Source: Mycobacterium marinum
GTDB taxonomy: Bacteria; Actinomycetota; Actinomycetes; Mycobacteriales; Mycobacteriaceae
DNA length: 64,000 nt
Reading direction: 5' to 3'
Assembly: GCF_003391395.1 (NCBI RefSeq)
Contig: NZ_CP024190.1
Coordinates: forward strand, 3,534,001-3,598,000
Shown: in pieces, positions 1-9,273 of the stretch
Layout of the letters: every line of letters begins with the position of its first letter
Position numbering within the stretch: the first letter of the stretch is position 1
Translations under genes and position numbers: made by a program
Notes under the pieces: model-generated
The model's input: only the letters and a program-made list of their open reading frames with translations
The model's database searches: none
What the model was told of the DNA's origin: nothing

Positions 1-2641
1 CCTGGCGGCACCAGCGCACGAAATCCCCCGCTGACAAGGGAGAACCGGGGCCCTCGATGTCCGCGGCGGCCAATGCCGCCGACAGGTCCCCGGTGCGCGC
101 CCAGCGATAAACGACGTTGACAAAGCCATCGTCGGGTTCGCGGCTTTGGCCGATCCGGTGCGCTTGTTCGTCGGCACGCAGCGCCACCGACAGCCGCGAC
201 GTCTGGATGAGCGCCTGACGCAACCGCGGCGTCGGCGCCTCGACCCCGGGACGGCCACCGCCACCGTCACTGCCGCGCGTTTCGTAGAGCACGCAGGACA
301 CCACCGCCGCCAGCTCCGGCGGCTTCAACCCCGCCCACGCGCCGGTGCGCAAGCACTCGGCCACCAACAGATCACTCTCGCTGTAGATCCGCGCCAACAA
401 GCGGCCATCATCGGTGACCCGAGGATCATCGGCTGGGCCGTGGATGTACTCACGCTCGGTGAGCAGGCCGACGATCCGGTCGAACGTGCGAGCCAACGAA
501 TTGGTGGCGGCGGCGACCTTGTTCTCCAGCTGCGCGTTGTCCCGTTCGATGCGCAGGTAACGCTCGGCTTGACGGATCTGGCTTTCGACTCCGGGCGCGT
601 TGTGGCAGGGATGCCGGCGCAGTTTTTCGCGGAGCGACGCCAGATCGGGATCGTGCGGCGCTCGCGTCTTCTCGCGGCGGGCCGCCGGCGCCGTCATACC
701 CGCGGCGGCCGACCGCAGTGCCGAGGCCAGATCGCGGCGGACCCGCGGCTGGCGATGTTCGACACGCTTGGGCAGTGTCATCGATCCGACCGGCGGCGAC
801 TCGCCGGTGTAGTCGGCCGACGAAATCCGCCCAGCCCACCGGTTTTCGGTCAGCACCAACGGCCTCGGGTCGGAGCTGTCGCGGGCGGATTCCAGCACCA
901 CTGCCAGCCCGCCACGGCGTCCGTGCGTGATGGTGATGATGTCTCCCTTGCGCAGCGCGGCCAGCGCTTCGCTGGCCTCCTGCCGACGCTGCAGCCGGGA
1001 TGCACGGGCCTGGGATCGCTCCATCTCGGTCACCCGCGCACGCATCCGGGCATAGTCCAGGATCGGCGCGTCGGGCCCACCGAGCTCGGCGGCCAGCTCG
1101 TCGAGCATCTCCTTGCCCCGCTCAATGCCGCGGACCAGGCCCACCACGGATCGGTCGGCCTGGTACTGGGCGAACGATTGTTCCAACAGCCGATGCGCCT
1201 GCTCCGGGCCCATGTGCTGCACCAGGTTGATCGTCATGTTGTACGACGGGGCAAACGAACTGCGCAGCGGGAAGGTGCGGGTCGAGGCCAGCCCGGCCAC
1301 CGCCGACGGATCGGCGTTTTCGTCGGTGGGATGCCAGAGCACGACGGCGTGGCCCTCGACATCGATACCGCGACGACCGGCGCGCCCGGTCAGCTGCGTG
1401 TACTCCCCCGGCGTCAGCGGGACGTGCTGCTCACCGTTGAACTTCACCAACCGTTCCAGCACCACGGTGCGCGCGGGCATGTTGATGCCCAGCGCCAAGG
1501 TCTCGGTGGCGAAAACGGCTTTGACCAAGCCGGCGGTGAACAGTTCCTCAACGGTGTGCCGAAACGCCGGCAGCATCCCGGCATGGTGGGCGGCCAGGCC
1601 GCGCAGCAGCCCCTCGCGCCACTCGTAGTAGCCCAGTACCGCCAGGTCGTCGTCCTCCAGATCGCCGCACCGGTGATCGATCACCTCGGCGATTTGGGCG
1701 CGTTCCTCCTCGCTGGTCAGCCGCAGCGGTGAACGCAGGCACTGCTGGACCGCCGCATCACAACCAGCCCGGGAGAACACGAAGGTGATCGCCGGCAACA
1801 GACCCGCCGAATCCAGGGTCGCGATGACGTCCGGGCGGGGCGGCGGGCGGTAAAAGCGCGGCCGGCCCCCTCTGCCGTATCCGCCGCGTCCAGACCGACG
1901 CGGCTCCCAGTCCGACATCCGATCCGCCTCGCGGCGATGCGCGATGTGGCGCAACAGGTCCGGGTTGACGCGCGCCTGACGACTCGAACCCGCCGGTTTG
2001 TCGGCCTGGTAGTCGAACAGGTCGAACAGGCGCTTGCCCACCAAGACGTGCTGCCACAGCGGTACCGGCCGATGCTCGTCGACCACCACGGTCGTGTCGC
2101 CCCGGACGGCTTGGATCCAGCCGCCGAACTCCTCGGCGTTGCTCACGGTCGCGGACAGACTGACCACCCGCACCTCGTCGGGCAGATGCAGGATCACCTC
2201 CTCCCACACCGGGCCCCTCATCCGGTCGGCGAGAAAATGCACCTCGTCCATCACCACGTACGACAGCCCCGGTAGCGCGGGAGAATCCGCGTAAAGCATG
2301 TTGCGCAGCACCTCGGTGGTCATCACGACCACGGGCGCGTTTGCGTTGACCGCCAGATCACCGGTCAACAACCCGATCTTGTCGCGGCCGTAGCGCGCCG
2401 TCAGATCGGTGTGTTTCTGGTTGCTCAGCGCCTTGAGCGGCGTGGTGTAAAAGCACTTGCCGCCCGAAGCCAGCGCCAGGTGCACCGCGAATTCGCCGAC
2501 CACCGTCTTTCCCGCGCCCGTCGGGGCGCACACCAGCACGCCGTGCCCACCTTCCAGGGCAGCACAGGCGCGCCGTTGGAAGTCATCGAGCGCGAAGGGT
2601 AAGTCGGCGGTGAACCGGGCTAGCTCGACCAGCTCTGTCAC
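1..2641 (-). CDS. helY: ATP-dependent DEVH-box helicase HelY (C-terminus cut by window edge)
   Basis: This is a superfamily 2 Ski2-like helicase homologous to M. tuberculosis Rv2092c; its substrate in mycobacteria is not well defined. The reading frame is open to position 1, giving about 880 residues of a family normally near 906, so only the last few dozen residues are missing. A Walker A motif (PTGAGKT) lies near residues 42-48 and a DEVH Walker B box (VMDEVHFLADR) near residue 132. Helicase domain 2 follows (FATETLALGINMPART type, with a GRAGRRG motif). The GTG start at 2641 is chosen because it yields the family N-terminus VTELVELA and lies 87 bp after the tatC stop. It is the last gene of a same-strand run with tatA and tatC. 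Confidence 0.9.
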   Translation of the reverse strand, partial: MTELVELARFTADLPFALDDFQRRACAALEGGHGVLVCAPTGAGKTVVGEFAVHLALASGGKCFYTTPLKALSNQKHTDLTARYGRDKIGLLTGDLAVNANAPVVVMTTEVLRNMLYADSPALPGLSYVVMDEVHFLADRMRGPVWEEVILHLPDEVRVVSLSATVSNAEEFGGWIQAVRGDTTVVVDEHRPVPLWQHVLVGKRLFDLFDYQADKPAGSSRQARVNPDLLRHIAHRREADRMSDWEPRRSGRGGYGRGGRPRFYRPPPRPDVIATLDSAGLLPAITFVFSRAGCDAAVQQCLRSPLRLTSEEERAQIAEVIDHRCGDLEDDDLAVLGYYEWREGLLRGLAAHHAGMLPAFRHTVEELFTAGLVKAVFATETLALGINMPARTVVLERLVKFNGEQHVPLTPGEYTQLTGRAGRRGIDVEGHAVVLWHPTDENADPSAVAGLASTRTFPLRSSFAPSYNMTINLVQHMGPEQAHRLLEQSFAQYQADRSVVGLVRGIERGKEMLDELAAELGGPDAPILDYARMRARVTEMERSQARASRLQRRQEASEALAALRKGDIITITHGRRGGLAVVLESARDSSDPRPLVLTENRWAGRISSADYTGESPPVGSMTLPKRVEHRQPRVRRDLASALRSAAAGMTAPAARREKTRAPHDPDLASLREKLRRHPCHNAPGVESQIRQAERYLRIERDNAQLENKVAAATNSLARTFDRIVGLLTEREYIHGPADDPRVTDDGRLLARIYSESDLLVAECLRTGAWAGLKPPELAAVVSCVLYETRGSDGGGGRPGVEAPTPRLRQALIQTSRLSVALRADEQAHRIGQSREPDDGFVNVVYRWARTGDLSAALAAADIEGPGSPLSAGDFVRWCRQ

Positions 2642-2728
2642 GCGGCCGCCCGAGGGCGCGAGGGTGCGCAGTTGCACGGCCAGTGCGGCGTGTCGCTGTC
2701 GCGACACGCACGCTCGCGGCGAGGTGGC

Positions 2729-3682
2729 CTAGGTGATGTCGTCATGGGATCCGCCGGGGGCCGACGGCGTCGGTATCGGCTCGGGCTCCTCGATTGACGA
2801 TGCTTCGTCATCGGCAAGCAACACCTCGCGCTTGGCTTTGCGCTTGTCGTGCAGCCGGGCGATCTGAATGGCGAACTCGAGCAGCACCGTCAGGGCCACG
2901 CCCAGTGCCGTCATCGAGAACGGATCCGATCCGGGCGTGAACACCGCCGCGAACACGAACATGGCAAAGATCAGACCGCGCCGCCAGGACTTGAGCCGCT
3001 GGTAGGTCAACAGACCAGCCATGTTGAGCATGACGATCAGCAGGGGGAATTCGAAGCTGACCCCGAACACCACCAGCAGATTGATCAAGAAGCCGAAATA
3101 TCGGTCGCCAGACAGCGCCGTCACCTGCACGTCGCTGCCGACGGTGAGCAGGAAGCTCAACGCTTTGGAGAGCACCAGGTAGGCCAGCACGGCGCCGGCC
3201 ACAAACAGCAGCGCCGCGGGGATGACGAACGCCACCGCGAACCGGCGTTCCTTCTGGTAGAGCCCAGGGGTGATGAACGCCCACAGCTCGTAGAACCAGA
3301 TCGGGCACGCCAGCACGATCCCGGCCGCCATCCCGACCTTGAGCCGCAACATGAACTGGTCGAACGGTGCGGTGGCCAACAACCGGCACTGCCCGTCCGC
3401 GCTGATATCCGCTCGCGCCGACTGCGGCAACGAGCAGTAAGGCTGACGCAGCCATTCGCCCAGACTTTCTAGTCCGAAGACCGGATGTGAGTACCAGATG
3501 TACCCGAAAATCGTCGTGAGCAGGATCGCGGCCAACGAGATCAGCAACCGGGTACGCAGCTCGGTCAGATGATCGACCAGCGACATCGTGCCGTCAGGAT
3601 TGACGCGGCTACGCCGCATCCGAGGATTGAGTCGTTTGAAGAGAGCCCCGGCGCGTGCTGAGGCCCGAAAACCGTTCACCAC
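2729..3682 (-). CDS. tatC: Twin-arginine translocase subunit TatC
   Basis: TatC is the polytopic inner-membrane receptor of the Tat pathway. It binds twin-arginine signal peptides of folded precursors and recruits TatA. The protein has about 317 residues with six predicted membrane segments and the family signature MSLVDHLTELRTRLL near residue 33. The conserved FGVSFEFPL and FTPGSDPFSM motifs are present. The C-terminal tail is charged and proline-rich, as in M. tuberculosis Rv2093c. The upstream GTG start used here adds roughly ten residues compared with the M. tuberculosis protein, so a slightly internal start is possible. It lies 42 bp downstream of tatA. The third Tat component, TatB, is not in this window. 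Confidence 0.93.
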   Translation of the reverse strand: MVNGFRASARAGALFKRLNPRMRRSRVNPDGTMSLVDHLTELRTRLLISLAAILLTTIFGYIWYSHPVFGLESLGEWLRQPYCSLPQSARADISADGQCRLLATAPFDQFMLRLKVGMAAGIVLACPIWFYELWAFITPGLYQKERRFAVAFVIPAALLFVAGAVLAYLVLSKALSFLLTVGSDVQVTALSGDRYFGFLINLLVVFGVSFEFPLLIVMLNMAGLLTYQRLKSWRRGLIFAMFVFAAVFTPGSDPFSMTALGVALTVLLEFAIQIARLHDKRKAKREVLLADDEASSIEEPEPIPTPSAPGGSHDDIT

Positions 3683-3724
3683 GGTAGGTCAGTAAAGCTC
3701 AGGCAACCCGACGGTGCTGCCGGC

Positions 3725-3991
3725 CTAGGCAGGCCGCGCCTCGGTCTGATCCTGACCTGTGGCCGCTGCAGGGTCGATCCGCTGCGACTGCACCGGCGTG
3801 GGGTTTGCCGTGTTGGTCTCGATAGCAGAGGGTTCCGGTTTGGTCTCGCTCTGCATTTCCCGCATCTCCGACTTGAAGATTCGCATCGACTTGCCCAGCG
3901 AGCGCGCCGCATCGGGAAGCTTCTTGGCACCGAACAGCACGATCACCACCACAGCGAGGATCGCCCAATGCCACGGACTAAGACTGCCCAC
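3725..3991 (-). CDS. tatA: Sec-independent translocase protein TatA
   Basis: TatA forms the oligomeric translocation element of the Tat export system. The 88-residue protein has the expected layout. A single N-terminal membrane helix (WHWAILAVVVIVLFGAKKLP) is followed by the FG hinge, an amphipathic helix (DAARSLGKSMRIFKSEMREM) and a long disordered Pro/Thr/Gln-rich tail. It corresponds to M. tuberculosis Rv2094c. It sits between pafC, whose stop is 126 bp upstream, and tatC, 42 bp downstream, on the same strand. The conserved paf-tat-helY order supports co-transcription. Confidence 0.93.
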   Translation of the reverse strand: MGSLSPWHWAILAVVVIVLFGAKKLPDAARSLGKSMRIFKSEMREMQSETKPEPSAIETNTANPTPVQSQRIDPAAATGQDQTEARPA

Positions 3992-4117
3992 TTTGATTAC
4001 CTCCAGACGTCAACCCCCGATGCTACCGCAGTAGGGGCTGCTCGCCCGGCTAGGCAAACAACACTCCGTGCCGCGCGCCGCGGGTACGGGCCGCACATCG
4101 ACGGCTTGAATTCGGCC

Positions 4118-5086
4118 TTAGGCCAGCTCGGCGGCCTGATACGCGTTTAGGGCAGTCGCCGCGGCGGCCCGCACACGCTGCGCTAGCGACTCGGGCTCCA
4201 GCACTTGCACCGTCGACCCGAAGCCCAGCATCAGACGGGTCATCCAATCCTCAGAGGCGTAGGTCATGGCTACCTCGCAGGATCCATCGGCGAGCTGGCG
4301 CAGCTCCCGGATCGGGTAGTACTCGAACATCCACGACGCCGAGGGCGCCACCCGCAGCGTCGCCGACGGCAGTGCCGGGTCGCCGTCGAACAGCGACGTG
4401 TCGGGGGGCGCCTGCACCGCGGGCTCCGGCGGCATCGCGGGTTCACCGAGTTCGACGGCGTCCACGATCCGGTCGAAACGAAACAGTCTGACCCCTTCGG
4501 ACTCGCGTGACCAGGCCTCCAGATAGCTGTGGCCGCCGACCAACAACACCCGGATGGGATCGACGGTCCGGGTGGTCAGCGTGTCGTGCGATGCGGAGTA
4601 GTAGTCGATGGTCAACGCGCGCTTGTCGAGCACGGCGGAGCGCACCGCGGCAGCGGCGGGGCTCTCCAACGGAGCGGGCTCGTCGACCGCCGACAGGGTG
4701 CTGCTATGCCCGGCCGCGCCGGCCGCCGCCGCGATCTTGGCGATCGCGCTGCGCGCGGCCTGCGGGTCGACCACGCCTGGGATGTCCGCCAGCGCCCGCA
4801 GCGCCACGAGCAGGCCGGTGGCCTCCGGTGAGGTGAGTTTGAGTGGACGGTCGATGCCGGCCGAGAACGTCACCTCGATGGTGTCGCCGGAGAACTCGAA
4901 ATCGATCAGATCTCCAGGGAAATAGCCGGGCAGGCCACACATCCACAGCTGGTTGAGGTCCTCCTCCAGCTGTTTGGCCGACACGCCTAGCTCGGCGGCG
5001 GCCTCAACGCGGGTGATCCGCGGGTTGGCTTGGAAGTACGGCACCATGTTGAGCAGCCGCACCAGCCGAGTGGATACGGGACTCAT
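4118..5086 (-). CDS. pafC: WYL-domain transcriptional regulator PafC
   Basis: PafC acts with PafB as a transcriptional activator of the LexA/RecA-independent mycobacterial DNA damage response. It is encoded beside the Pup ligase gene but is not needed for pupylation. The 322-residue protein begins MSPVSTRLVRLLNMVPYF and has an N-terminal helix-turn-helix region (RVEAAAELGVSAKQLEEDL, about residues 25-45). The central and C-terminal WYL region contains VLLVGGHSYLEAWSR and FRFDRIVDAVEL. It corresponds to M. tuberculosis Rv2095c at nearly the same length. It starts 49 bp after the pafB stop. Confidence 0.93.
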   Translation of the reverse strand: MSPVSTRLVRLLNMVPYFQANPRITRVEAAAELGVSAKQLEEDLNQLWMCGLPGYFPGDLIDFEFSGDTIEVTFSAGIDRPLKLTSPEATGLLVALRALADIPGVVDPQAARSAIAKIAAAAGAAGHSSTLSAVDEPAPLESPAAAAVRSAVLDKRALTIDYYSASHDTLTTRTVDPIRVLLVGGHSYLEAWSRESEGVRLFRFDRIVDAVELGEPAMPPEPAVQAPPDTSLFDGDPALPSATLRVAPSASWMFEYYPIRELRQLADGSCEVAMTYASEDWMTRLMLGFGSTVQVLEPESLAQRVRAAAATALNAYQAAELA

Positions 5087-5135
5087 CAGCGCCGCTCCTT
5101 CTCATCGCTTCGCCGCGCATCCTCGTCGGCGGGGT

Positions 5136-6134
5136 TCACGCAAGCGCCTCTTCGACCCCGGCCAGCGCCCGCAGCCGGGCCAGCACATCCTCGCGCAGCG
5201 CGGGCGGCTCGAGCACGATGGCGTCGGCACCGTGACCGGTGATGTCGCGGGCCAGCCGATCGCTGGATCCGATTTCGAGTTCTATGACTTCGCCGTCGCG
5301 GCCGGCCAGTCGCCGTGGCCCCATCGACCGTCCGGCACGCCGCAGTGCGGTGGCACGCCCGTCGGCGACCCATACCGTGGCCTGCATGCCGGTCGGTGAC
5401 TCAGCGACGGTCCGGGCGACAATCTGTCGCAGATCCACGTCCTCGGGCACCTTTGCCTCCCCGGGCGCACCGACCGGTGCGACATCGGCGCCGATCCGCG
5501 ACAGCCGGAAGGTGCGGGTGGCTCCCCGGTCGCGGTCGTGGCCCACGAGATACCAGCGCCCCTTCTCGGTCACTACCCCCCAGGGCTCGACGGTGCGGGT
5601 GACATAGGGCTCGTGGCGGGACGCCCGGTGCGGGAACCGCACCGCCTGACCGGAGTCAATGGCCGCCAACAAAATTCCGAGGACGTCCTCGGAGCCGCGC
5701 AAACCCGGCACCCCGGCCGGCGAGGCAATGGCCACCGGCGCGTCGGGATCGACGTCGACCCCGGCGGCCCGCAGCTTGAGCAGCGCGCCCTGGGTGGCTG
5801 TGATCAGCTCAGGGGACTCCCACAGTTGGGTGGCCACCGCGACAGCCGCCGTTTCATCGGGAGTCAACTCGACCGGCGGCAGCGCGTACGCGTCGCGGTT
5901 GATCCGGTAGCCCTCGGTGGGATCGGTGCTCGATACCCTGCCAACCTCGAGCGGGATACCCAGGTCACGCAGCTCGTTCTTGTCGCGCTCGAACATCCGC
6001 GAAAACGCCTCAGCGGTCGGGCTGTCCGAATAGCCCGCCACGCTAGACCTGACCTTCTCCGCGGTGATGTAGCCACGAGTGGACAGCAAAGCGATGACCA
6101 GATTCACCATCCGCTCGACTTTGGAAGTCGCCAT
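5136..6134 (-). CDS. pafB: WYL-domain transcriptional regulator PafB
   Basis: PafB is the paralogue and partner of PafC in the mycobacterial DNA damage response activator. The 332-residue protein starts MATSKVERMVNLVIALLST. It carries an N-terminal winged helix-turn-helix (GYITAEKVRSSVAGY) and a WYL domain with the motif WGVVTEKGRWYLVGHDRDRG near residues 185-205. A C-terminal extension (WCX) follows and ends VEEALA. It corresponds to M. tuberculosis Rv2096c. It lies 53 bp downstream of pafA and 49 bp upstream of pafC in the same orientation, which fits the known pafABC operon. Confidence 0.93.
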   Translation of the reverse strand: MATSKVERMVNLVIALLSTRGYITAEKVRSSVAGYSDSPTAEAFSRMFERDKNELRDLGIPLEVGRVSSTDPTEGYRINRDAYALPPVELTPDETAAVAVATQLWESPELITATQGALLKLRAAGVDVDPDAPVAIASPAGVPGLRGSEDVLGILLAAIDSGQAVRFPHRASRHEPYVTRTVEPWGVVTEKGRWYLVGHDRDRGATRTFRLSRIGADVAPVGAPGEAKVPEDVDLRQIVARTVAESPTGMQATVWVADGRATALRRAGRSMGPRRLAGRDGEVIELEIGSSDRLARDITGHGADAIVLEPPALREDVLARLRALAGVEEALA

Positions 6135-6187
6135 TTACACCAACCTAGATTTGCCCAGCTTCACCGATCACCCGCGCGCGGGTGCGG

Positions 6188-7546
6188 TTACATGCTCGCG
6201 ATCAGCCGCTTGACCCGCTCGTCGACCGCCCGGAATGGGTCCTTGCAGAGCACCGTGCGCTGCGCCTGGTCATTGAGCTTGAGGTGCACCCAGTCGACGG
6301 TGAAATCACGACCAGCCGCCTGTGCGGCGCTGATGAACTCACCGCGCAGCCTGGCGCGGGTGGTTTGTGGTGGGTTGTCGACGGCGTCGGCGATTTCCTC
6401 GTCGGTGGTGACGCGTGTCGCCAGGCCCTTGCGCTGTAGCAGATCGAAGACGCCGCGCCCGCGCTTGATGTCGTGGTAGGCCAGATCAAGCTGGGCGATC
6501 TTGGGGTCCGACAGCTCCATATTGTAGCGGTCCTGGTAGCGCTGGAACAGCTTGCGCTTGATCACCCAGTCGATCTCGGTGTCGACCTTCGCGAAATCCT
6601 GGCTTTCGACGGCGTCAAGCTGGCGGCCCCACAGATCAACGACCTGCTCGACCTGTGCGTTGGGCTCCCGGGTTTGCAGATGCTCGACGGCGCGGGAGTA
6701 GTACTCCCGCTGAATGTCGAGCGCACTGGCCTGACGCCCGCCGGCCAGCCGAACCGGACGCCGACCGGTGACGTCGTGGCTGACTTCACGGATCGCACGG
6801 ATGGGGTTGTCCAGCGAGAAGTCGCGGAACGGCACTCCCGCTTCGATCATCTCCAGCACCAGCGACGCGGTGCCCACCTTGAGCATGGTGGTCGTCTCGC
6901 ACATGTTGGAGTCGCCGACGATCACGTGCAGACGCCGGTACTTCTCCGCGTCGGCGTGCGGCTCGTCGCGGGTGTTGATGATCGGACGTGAGCGGGTGGT
7001 CGCGCTCGAGACGCCCTCCCAGATATGTTCGGCGCGTTGGGACAGACAAAATGTTGCGGCCTTGGGGGTCTGCAACACCTTTCCTGCCCCACAGATCAGC
7101 TGACGAGTGACCAGGAACGGCAGCAACACGTCGGAGATCCGGGAAAACTCGCCGGCCCGCACGATCAGGTAGTTCTCGTGGCAACCGTAGGAGTTGCCGG
7201 CCGAGTCGGTGTTGTTCTTGAACAGGTAGATGTCGCCGCCGATGCCCTCGTCGGCCAACCGCTGCTCGGCGTCGACCAGCAGGTCTTCGAGCACCCATTC
7301 ACCGGCCCGGTCGTGGGTAACCAGCTGCACCAGGCTGTCGCATTCGGCGGTGGCGTATTCCGGATGGCTGCCCACGTCGAGGTAGAGACGCGCGCCGTTG
7401 CGCAGGAATACGTTGGAGCTGCGCCCCCAGGACACCACCCTCCGAAACAGGTACCGGGCGACCTCGTCAGGGCTCAGCCGGCGATGACCGTGGAAGGTGC
7501 AGGTGACACCGAACTCTGTCTCGATGCCCATGATTCGTCGCTGCAC
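6188..7546 (-). CDS. pafA: Pup--protein ligase PafA
   Basis: PafA activates the C-terminal glutamate of Pup with ATP and joins it to substrate lysines, marking proteins for the mycobacterial proteasome. The 452-residue sequence begins MQRRIMGIETEFGV, with the metal-binding Glu at residue 9. It carries the glutamine-synthetase-like signature regions NGARLYLDVGSHPEYATAE and INTRDEPHADAEKYRRLHV. Length and sequence match M. tuberculosis Rv2097c. In this window it is only 58 bp downstream of prcA. In M. tuberculosis H37Rv the two are separated by a block of PE/PPE and other genes (Rv2098c-Rv2108), so here the proteasome and ligase genes are directly adjacent. Confidence 0.96.
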   Translation of the reverse strand: MQRRIMGIETEFGVTCTFHGHRRLSPDEVARYLFRRVVSWGRSSNVFLRNGARLYLDVGSHPEYATAECDSLVQLVTHDRAGEWVLEDLLVDAEQRLADEGIGGDIYLFKNNTDSAGNSYGCHENYLIVRAGEFSRISDVLLPFLVTRQLICGAGKVLQTPKAATFCLSQRAEHIWEGVSSATTRSRPIINTRDEPHADAEKYRRLHVIVGDSNMCETTTMLKVGTASLVLEMIEAGVPFRDFSLDNPIRAIREVSHDVTGRRPVRLAGGRQASALDIQREYYSRAVEHLQTREPNAQVEQVVDLWGRQLDAVESQDFAKVDTEIDWVIKRKLFQRYQDRYNMELSDPKIAQLDLAYHDIKRGRGVFDLLQRKGLATRVTTDEEIADAVDNPPQTTRARLRGEFISAAQAAGRDFTVDWVHLKLNDQAQRTVLCKDPFRAVDERVKRLIASM

Positions 7547-7603
7547 GTAATCGAGGGTACTGGTTGTCGCACCGCAGCGGTGCGCAGCCGCACCGGCGGG
7601 GCG

Positions 7604-8407
7604 CTAATCAGCCGAATCGGCGTCGGATTTTTTGTCCGTTTTCTTGTCGTCTTCGGACTCTTTGGGCTCGTCTGACTCGGCAGATTCCTTGGAATCCCGC
7701 TCCTGCAGCAGTGTTTCGAGGGTCGAGCGAGTCAGCCGGCGAAACGCACGCCGCGGCCTGTTGACATCCAGGATGGCGGCTTCAAGGCTGGATACCCCGA
7801 GTACGGGCTGGTCATTGCTGGAATTCTCGGCGCTACCGGCGCGTAGCGCCTCCACCGCGATACCCAGCGCGTCCGGCAAATCGGCGTTTTCGGTAAAGGT
7901 GTTTTTGAGCGCCGTGGTGATCGGCTCGGTGGTGCCGCCCATCACCACAAAATGCGGCTCGTCGGCGATCGATCCGTCGTAGGTGATCCGGTAGAGCTCG
8001 GGGGCCCTCGTTTCCCCGTAGTGCGCCACCTCAGCGACACACAGTTCGACCTCGTAGGGCTTGGCCTGCTCGGTGAAGATGGTGCCCAGCGTCTGTGCAT
8101 ACACGTTGGCCAGCTGGCGTCCTGTGACGTCGCGACGGTCGTAGGCGTAACCGCGGGTATCGGCGAACTGAATCCCGCCCCGGCGCAAGTTGTCGAATTC
8201 GTTGAACTTGCCGGCGGCCGCAAAACCCACCCGGTCGTAGAGTTCGCTGATCTTCTGCAGCGATCGCGACGGATTCTCCGCAACGAACAGCACACCGCCG
8301 GCGAAGGCCAGCGCCACCACGCTCTTGCCGCGCGCAATACCCTTTCGCGCGAGCTCGCTGCGCTCGCGCATCGCCTGTTCAGGCGAGATGAAGTACGGGA
8401 AACTCAC
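7604..8407 (-). CDS. prcA: 20S proteasome alpha subunit PrcA
   Basis: PrcA forms the outer rings of the 28-subunit 20S core particle and controls substrate entry together with the ATPase Mpa. The 267-residue protein begins MSFPYFISPEQAMRERSELA, the gating N-terminus of the actinobacterial alpha subunit. It includes ENPSRSLQKISELYDRVGFA and RGYAYDRRDVTGRQLANVYA. It is about 19 residues longer than M. tuberculosis PrcA. The extra length is a low-complexity acidic/lysine tail (ESDEPKESEDDKKTDKK). The start overlaps the prcB stop by 4 bp, so the two subunits are probably translationally coupled. Confidence 0.95.
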   Translation of the reverse strand: MSFPYFISPEQAMRERSELARKGIARGKSVVALAFAGGVLFVAENPSRSLQKISELYDRVGFAAAGKFNEFDNLRRGGIQFADTRGYAYDRRDVTGRQLANVYAQTLGTIFTEQAKPYEVELCVAEVAHYGETRAPELYRITYDGSIADEPHFVVMGGTTEPITTALKNTFTENADLPDALGIAVEALRAGSAENSSNDQPVLGVSSLEAAILDVNRPRRAFRRLTRSTLETLLQERDSKESAESDEPKESEDDKKTDKKSDADSAD

Positions 8408-9273
8408 TTCTCACCGCCGTCGGGGCCGAAAGTATCAGCGCGTGAACGACTTCCGATGACCTCTCGGGCCAGTTCGGCGATACGGCGCTCGGCGACGTCA
8501 ACCGCTCCATCGACGTCAATGGTGACCGCAGTCGGGTAAATCCCGCGGACCAGGTCCGGTCCACCGGTGGCCGAATCGTCGTCGGCGGCGTCATAGAGCG
8601 CCTCGACGGCCACCCGCAGCGCGGAATCGGCGTCGGTGACTTGCGCGTACAACTTCTTGATCGACGACTTGGCAAAGATCGAACCCGAACCCACCGCTTG
8701 ATAGCCCTCTTCCTCGATGTTCCAGCCGCCGGCCGCGTCGAACGAGACGATGCGACCAGCGGACCTCGGGTCGGACGCGTGGATGTCATAGCTTGCCAGC
8801 AGCGGCAGGGCCACTAATCCCTGCATCGCGGCAGCCAGGTTGCCACGCACCATGATGGCCAGCCGGTTGACCTTGCCGGCGAACGTCAGCGGCACGCCCT
8901 CGAGCTTTTCGTAGTGTTCGAGTTCCACGGCGTAAAGACGCGCGAACTCAACGGCGATCGCGGCCGTGCCGGCGATGCCGGTGGCGGTGTAGTCGTCGGT
9001 GATGTACACCTTGCGCACATCGCGCCCGGCGATCATGTTGCCCTGCGTCGAGCGCCGGTCCCCGGCGATCAGGACACCACCGGGGTACTTCAAGGCGACG
9101 ATGGTGGTGGCGTGCGGCAACTGGTCACCGACGGCACCCACACCGCTCTTGACGCTCGCAGGCAATAATTCCGGCGCCTGGCGGCGGAGGAAATCAGCGA
9201 AAGATGATATGTCTACAGCTGATCCGGAAACGGCCGAATTTATGGACAGGCGATCAGGCAACGGCCAGGTCAC
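8404..9273 (-). CDS. prcB: 20S proteasome beta subunit PrcB
   Basis: PrcB is the catalytic subunit of the proteasome. A propeptide is removed autocatalytically to expose an N-terminal threonine nucleophile. The precursor has 289 residues, and the mature start TTIVALKYPGG begins at Thr56. The residue before the scissile bond is Ala55, where M. tuberculosis has Gly. The catalytic Asp/Lys framework (GDRRSTQGNMI, RDVRKVYITDDYTATG) is intact. The gene overlaps pup by 4 bp at its start and prcA by 4 bp at its end, giving a tight pup-prcB-prcA unit. Confidence 0.95.
   Translation of the reverse strand: MTWPLPDRLSINSAVSGSAVDISSFADFLRRQAPELLPASVKSGVGAVGDQLPHATTIVALKYPGGVLIAGDRRSTQGNMIAGRDVRKVYITDDYTATGIAGTAAIAVEFARLYAVELEHYEKLEGVPLTFAGKVNRLAIMVRGNLAAAMQGLVALPLLASYDIHASDPRSAGRIVSFDAAGGWNIEEEGYQAVGSGSIFAKSSIKKLYAQVTDADSALRVAVEALYDAADDDSATGGPDLVRGIYPTAVTIDVDGAVDVAERRIAELAREVIGSRSRADTFGPDGGEK

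Noticed and set aside
146..1732. A 528-codon plus-strand frame at the left edge
   Set aside because: It is antisense to helY, whose helicase motifs on the minus strand are clear. The plus-strand product is low-complexity Arg/Gly/Gln sequence.
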